A stretch of DNA of 64,000 nucleotides, taken from positions 1,674,001-1,738,000 of the forward strand of contig NZ_CP144555.1 of NCBI RefSeq assembly GCF_036607905.1. The letters are read 5' to 3'. A program made the position numbers and the translations under genes. The DNA comes from Streptomyces sp. SCSIO 75703. GTDB lineage: Bacteria; Actinomycetota; Actinomycetes; Streptomycetales; Streptomycetaceae. Shown here piece by piece: positions 60,868-64,000 of this stretch (position 1 is the first letter of the stretch; each line of letters starts with the position of its first letter). Under the pieces are notes generated by a model. The model saw only the letters and a program-made list of their open reading frames with translations, searched no databases and had not been told where the DNA came from.

Positions 60868-62115
60868 TCAGAGGGGCAGGGTGACACGCATCACGAGTCC
60901 ACCACCTTCACGCGGCCGGGCGTAGATGTGGCCGCCGTGCGCCCGCGCGACCGAGCGGACGATGGACAGGCCGAGTCCGACCCCCTTGTCGCTGCCCGTG
61001 CGCTCGGTGCGCAGCCGCCGGAACGGCTCGAAGAGGTTGTCGATCTCGTACGCCGGCACGACCGGGCCGGTGTTGCTGACGACGAGGACCGCGTTGCCGT
61101 TCTCGACGGAGGTGTCGACCTCCACCCAGCCCTGTTCGGGCACGTTGTAGCGCACGGCGTTCTGCACCAGGTTCAGCGCGATCCGCTCCAGCAGGACCCC
61201 GTTGCCCTGGACGACCGCCGCCTCCCGGCTGCCGCCGATGCGCACGCCCCTCTCCGCGGCCTCGCCGTGCACCTGGTCGATGGCCTGGCCCGCCACCTCG
61301 GCGAGGTCCACCGGCTTGCGCTCGACGATCTGGTTGTCGCTGCGGGCGAGGAGCAGCAGCCCCTCGACGAGCTGTTCGCTGCGTTCGTTGGTGGCCAGCA
61401 GCGTCTTCCCGAGTTGCTGGAGCTCCACCGGGGCGTTCGGGTCGGAGAGCTGCACTTCGAGGAGGGTGCGGTTGATGGCGAGCGGGGTGCGCAGTTCGTG
61501 CGAGGCGTTGCCGACGAAGCGCTGCTGGGCGGTGAAGGCCCGCTGCAGCCGCTCCAGCATGTCGTCGAAGGTGTCGGCCAGCTCCTTCAGCTCGTCGTCC
61601 GGGCCGTCCAGCTCGATCCGGCGCGAGAGGTCGGAGCCGGCCACGGCGCGGGCGGTGCGGGTGATCCGGCCGAGCGGCGACAGGACCCGGCCGGCCATCG
61701 CGTAGCCGAAGGCGAAGGCGATCACGGCGAGCCCGAGCAGGGCCAGCAGGGAGCGGCTGAGCAGGGTGTCCAGGGCGACCTGGCGCTGGTGGTCGACGCA
61801 CTCGCTGATCGCCGCGTTGAAGGCGGACAGCGACAGGTTGCTGGCGTTGTTGACCGCCGGGCACTTGTCGCTGGCGACCTTGATCGCCTGGCCGTCCACG
61901 ATCTTGAACAACGGCTCGTTGCCGGTGGTCAGCGCCTGCGCGGCGAGCAGGTAGATGATCGACAGCAGCAGGATGCCGGCGATCAGGAACATGCCCCCGT
62001 ACAGCAGCGTGAGCCGTATCCGGATGGTCGGGCGCAGCCAGGGCGGCGGGGTGGCCGGGCGGGGGTCCCAGGTGGGCTTGGGCGGCGCCTGGGGCGGTGT
62101 GGGGGTGGACGCCAT
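60868..62115 (-). CDS. cutS: Sensor histidine kinase CutS
   Basis: 415 residues. A proline-rich N-terminus precedes TM1 (LTLLYGGMFLIAGILLLSII), an external loop with two cysteines (SDKCPAVNN and ISECVDHQ), TM2 (LLALLGLAVIAFAFGYAMAG), HAMP, the H box ASHELRTPLAINRTL, N box NLVQNAVRYN and G box GVGLGLSIVRSVARAHGG. The two external cysteines are of interest because thiol or protein-folding sensing by CutS has been proposed. It lies six bases after cutR on the same strand. Named from neighbourhood and length, as in S. lividans and S. coelicolor. Confidence 0.9.
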   Translation of the reverse strand: MASTPTPPQAPPKPTWDPRPATPPPWLRPTIRIRLTLLYGGMFLIAGILLLSIIYLLAAQALTTGNEPLFKIVDGQAIKVASDKCPAVNNASNLSLSAFNAAISECVDHQRQVALDTLLSRSLLALLGLAVIAFAFGYAMAGRVLSPLGRITRTARAVAGSDLSRRIELDGPDDELKELADTFDDMLERLQRAFTAQQRFVGNASHELRTPLAINRTLLEVQLSDPNAPVELQQLGKTLLATNERSEQLVEGLLLLARSDNQIVERKPVDLAEVAGQAIDQVHGEAAERGVRIGGSREAAVVQGNGVLLERIALNLVQNAVRYNVPEQGWVEVDTSVENGNAVLVVSNTGPVVPAYEIDNLFEPFRRLRTERTGSDKGVGLGLSIVRSVARAHGGHIYARPREGGGLVMRVTLPL

Positions 62116-62121
62116 GGGGGA

Positions 62122-62775
62122 TCAGATCCGGTAACCGGAGCCGGGGACGGTGACGATGACGGGGGGCTCGCCCAGTTTGCGGCGCAGGGTCATGACGGTG
62201 ACGCGGACCACGTTGGTGAAGGGGTCGGTGTTCTCGTCCCACGCCTTCTCCAGGAGCTGTTCGGCGGAGACCACGGCGCCCTCGCTGCGCATGAGGACCT
62301 CCAGCACGGCGAACTCCTTCGGCGCGAGCTGCACCTCCCGGCCGTCGCGGAAGACCTCGCGGCGGTTGGGGTCGAGCTTGATGCCGGCGCGCTCCAGGAC
62401 GGGCGGCAGCGGCACGCTGGTGCGCCGGCCCAGGGCGCGCACGCGGGCGATCAGCTCGCTGAAGGCGAAGGGCTTGGGCAGGTAGTCGTCGGCGCCGATC
62501 TCCAGTCCCTCGACCCGGTCGCTGACGTCGCCGGAGGCCGTGAGCATCAGCACGCGGGTCGGCATGCCCAGCTCCACGATCCGGCGGCAGACGTCGTCGC
62601 CGTGCACGAGGGGGAGGTCGCGGTCGAGGACGACCACGTCGTAGTCGTTGACGCCGATGCGCTCCAGGGCGGCCGCACCGTCGTACACGACGTCGACGGC
62701 CATGGCCTCCCGGCGCAGTCCGGTGGCCACCGCATCGGCGAGCAGTTGCTCGTCCTCGACGACGAGTACGCGCAC
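62122..62775 (-). CDS. cutR: Response regulator CutR
   Basis: GTG at 62775 with GGAAGGA; 217 residues, the published CutR length. The receiver domain has VLVVEDEQLLADAVATGLRR, Asp in VVVLDRDLPLVHG and Lys in DDYLPKPFAFSELI. The OmpR-type winged helix ends VVRVTVMTLRRKLGEPPVIV. CutRS is one of the most conserved two-component systems of Streptomyces and affects antibiotic production and, in recent work, responses to misfolded secreted protein. Confidence 0.9.
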   Translation of the reverse strand: MRVLVVEDEQLLADAVATGLRREAMAVDVVYDGAAALERIGVNDYDVVVLDRDLPLVHGDDVCRRIVELGMPTRVLMLTASGDVSDRVEGLEIGADDYLPKPFAFSELIARVRALGRRTSVPLPPVLERAGIKLDPNRREVFRDGREVQLAPKEFAVLEVLMRSEGAVVSAEQLLEKAWDENTDPFTNVVRVTVMTLRRKLGEPPVIVTVPGSGYRI

Positions 62776-63229
62776 GTCGCTGGTCCTTCCTGTGTCTGGT
62801 TCGGGTCTCCCCCGGGCCGCCCTCGTGGCGCCGTCGCGGCGTGCGCGGGGGCGGACGCGTGGGGTGTCGGCGTCCATCCTGCCCTTTTCGGCCATAAGTC
62901 GGCGGTAAGGCGGGCCAGGCCGGGCGTCCCGGCGGGGTGGGGCGGACCGTCGCGGCCGGGGGCCCGGGGGGACGAAATTTTCTCGTGTGGGTGAGGTTTC
63001 CAGGGAAGGAACGCGGGGGAGGACGGGTTTACACCCCACGATCACGCTCTGCCCGTACCGCATGACCACGTGGTGCACGCGGTCCGCCGCCGCGGAGCGG
63101 GTGGGGGTGTCCGGCACGGTCGCCGCCCCCGGCGGGGCTGCGCGGGGCATCCCACGAAGACGTGATCGTCACCTTCCCCTGGCACACCCCCGTGCCACCG
63201 ACCCACGACCCAGGACGAGGGGGCGCAGC
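62776..63229. other. Intergenic region between divergent cutR and a small gene
   Basis: 454 bases without a supported gene. The segment near 62975 (CGAAATTTTCTCGTGTGGGT) is AT-rich and could be a promoter element. The last 50 bases carry the ribosome site of the small gene at 63230. Confidence 0.5.
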
Positions 63230-63403
63230 ATGGACGCTTTCACCGCAGGACTTCTGCAGCGCATAAAGACGACCGAGTCCGACCTCTCCCGGGCCCGCGA
63301 CGAGGGCGACGACTTCCTCGTCGACGTGGAGCTGGGCGAACTCGACGACCTGCGCCGCCTCGCTGCCGAGCACGGCGTGGAGGTCGAGGCCACCAACGCC
63401 TGA
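63230..63403 (+). CDS. Small conserved acidic protein
   Basis: 57 residues, ATG with GAGGGGG. It is helical and strongly acidic (LLQRIKTTESDLSRARDEGD, DVELGELDDLRRLAAEHGVE). Similar small proteins follow cutR in other streptomycetes as far as I recall, without function. Its length and good ribosome site make it credible. A strong terminator follows. Confidence 0.7.
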   Translation: MDAFTAGLLQRIKTTESDLSRARDEGDDFLVDVELGELDDLRRLAAEHGVEVEATNA

Positions 63404-63414
63404 CCGGCCCGTGA

Positions 63415-63459
63415 GCGACGAGGGCCCCGGCGACGACCGCGCGCCGGGGCCCTCGTCGC
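63415..63459. terminator. Strong intrinsic hairpin between convergent genes
   Basis: An 18-bp perfect stem, GCGACGAGGGCCCCGGCG with its complement, surrounds a nine-base loop. It lies just after the small acidic gene and before the end of the convergent inositol-monophosphatase gene. Confidence 0.85.
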
Positions 63460-63502
63460 GCGGTCGTCGCGCGGTCGTCGCCGGGGGCACCGCGGGAGCC
63501 GG

Positions 63503-64000
63503 TCAGGCGCCGAAGTCCGCCAGGAGCCGCTGCAGCGGCGCGAAGACGGCCGGGGTGGCGGCGATGGCCAGCTCCCCGGAGGGGGGCTCGCCGGGTCGTC
63601 CGCCGGTCACCGCGCCGGCCTCCCGGGCGATCAGGTCGCCCGCGGCGCGGTCCCAGGGGTGCAGCCCCCGCTCGAAGTAGCCGTCGAGCCGGCCGGCGGC
63701 CACGTCGCACAGGTCGATCGCGGCCGAGCCGCCGCGCCGGATGTCGCGCACCAGCGGGATCAGCCGCCGGGCGATCTCGGCCTGCTCGGCGCGGACCTCG
63801 GCGACGTAGTTGAAGCCGGTGGAGACCAGCGCCTGGTCGAGCGGCGCGGCGGAGCGGCAGGACAGCGCCCGCTCCCCCTCCCAGGTCCCCGTCGCCCAGG
63901 CCCCGCCGCCGCGCACCGCGTGGTACGTCTCCCCGCGCATCGGCGCCGCGACCACCCCGGCGACGGTCTCGCCGTCCTGCTCGGCGGCGATGGACACCGC
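63503..64000 (-). CDS. Inositol monophosphatase family protein, 3' part (cut by right edge)
   Basis: The frame is open to the window end; the N-terminal third, including the first metal-binding motif, is missing. The visible 165 residues contain ETYHAVRGGGAWATGTWEGE, then a GSAAIDLCDVAAGRLDGYFE segment and the family motif WDRAAGDLIAREAG, which binds metal and phosphate. These enzymes dephosphorylate inositol-1-phosphate, histidinol phosphate or related sugars; the actual substrate cannot be determined. Confidence 0.85.
   Translation of the reverse strand, partial: AVSIAAEQDGETVAGVVAAPMRGETYHAVRGGGAWATGTWEGERALSCRSAAPLDQALVSTGFNYVAEVRAEQAEIARRLIPLVRDIRRGGSAAIDLCDVAAGRLDGYFERGLHPWDRAAGDLIAREAGAVTGGRPGEPPSGELAIAATPAVFAPLQRLLADFGA

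Overview
The window is high-GC actinobacterial DNA and almost certainly comes from a Streptomyces chromosome. The signs are strong third-position GC, many GTG and TTG starts, families that are typical of streptomycetes (DUF317, DUF397 with an XRE/DUF5753 regulator and a DUF574 methyltransferase, DUF3093, DUF3159, DUF3710, DUF4193), and the dut to cutRS core neighbourhood on the right. It has three parts: a conjugative-element segment (1 to about 25.8 kb), a mixed accessory and defence region (25.8 to 44.7 kb), and a conserved chromosomal block (44.8 to 64 kb).

Region 1 (1 to 25.8 kb) is a single, tightly packed, rightward gene string with many 4-base stop/start overlaps. It carries two type IV secretion ATPases, a VirB4-like protein cut by the left edge and a VirD4/TraG-like coupling protein with two membrane segments. 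Around them are a MoxR-type AAA ATPase paired with a metallopeptidase-plus-VWA protein, a relaxase-like protein that lacks the expected histidine cluster, three DUF317 proteins, an XF1762-family protein, a TrpA (tryptophan synthase alpha) homologue that keeps both catalytic residues, a PP-loop/PAPS-reductase-like enzyme overlapping a cytosine-5 DNA methyltransferase, and a protein built from two DnaB N-terminal domains without the helicase motor. Six of the small unnamed proteins share one recurring domain of about 80 residues, which I have not seen named; several also share a small helical module. No integrase, replication initiator or second attachment site is visible, so the element is incomplete in this window. 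Its right end at about 25.79 kb is a sharp junction with a degraded piece of a DUF5655-type gene.

Region 2 (25.8 to 44.7 kb) starts with a DUF397 / XRE-DUF5753 / DUF574 regulatory trio behind a TTTCAC/GTGAAA operator array. It continues with a sigma-like protein, a small membrane protein, a secreted HNH nuclease-like protein and a PD-(D/E)xK nuclease-like DUF5655 protein, then a tRNA-Arg gene. Directly after the tRNA come a complete 853-bp IS5-family element with a TAA target duplication, a leftover 3' end of an rmlD-like gene, a two-gene Gabija-like defence operon (OLD-family nuclease plus UvrD-like helicase), and a convergent type I restriction-modification operon (hsdM-hsdS-hsdR). This arrangement looks like an integration hotspot and defence island beside a tRNA.

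Region 3 (44.8 to 64 kb) looks like ordinary Streptomyces core: a TrmA/RumA-type RNA methyltransferase, a KimA-like APC potassium transporter, two TrkA-type potassium regulatory proteins, DUF3159, an OB-fold protein, orphan KdpDE, an ABC ATPase, DUF3710, dUTPase, a thioesterase, DUF3093, an EcsC-like protein, DUF4193, CutRS and an inositol-monophosphatase-family enzyme cut by the right edge. Potassium homeostasis is a recurring theme here.

Several reading-frame breaks in the element lie in G or C runs, and the tRNA acceptor stem has one G too many. Some apparent gene damage may therefore be single-base sequence errors and should not be over-read as biology.
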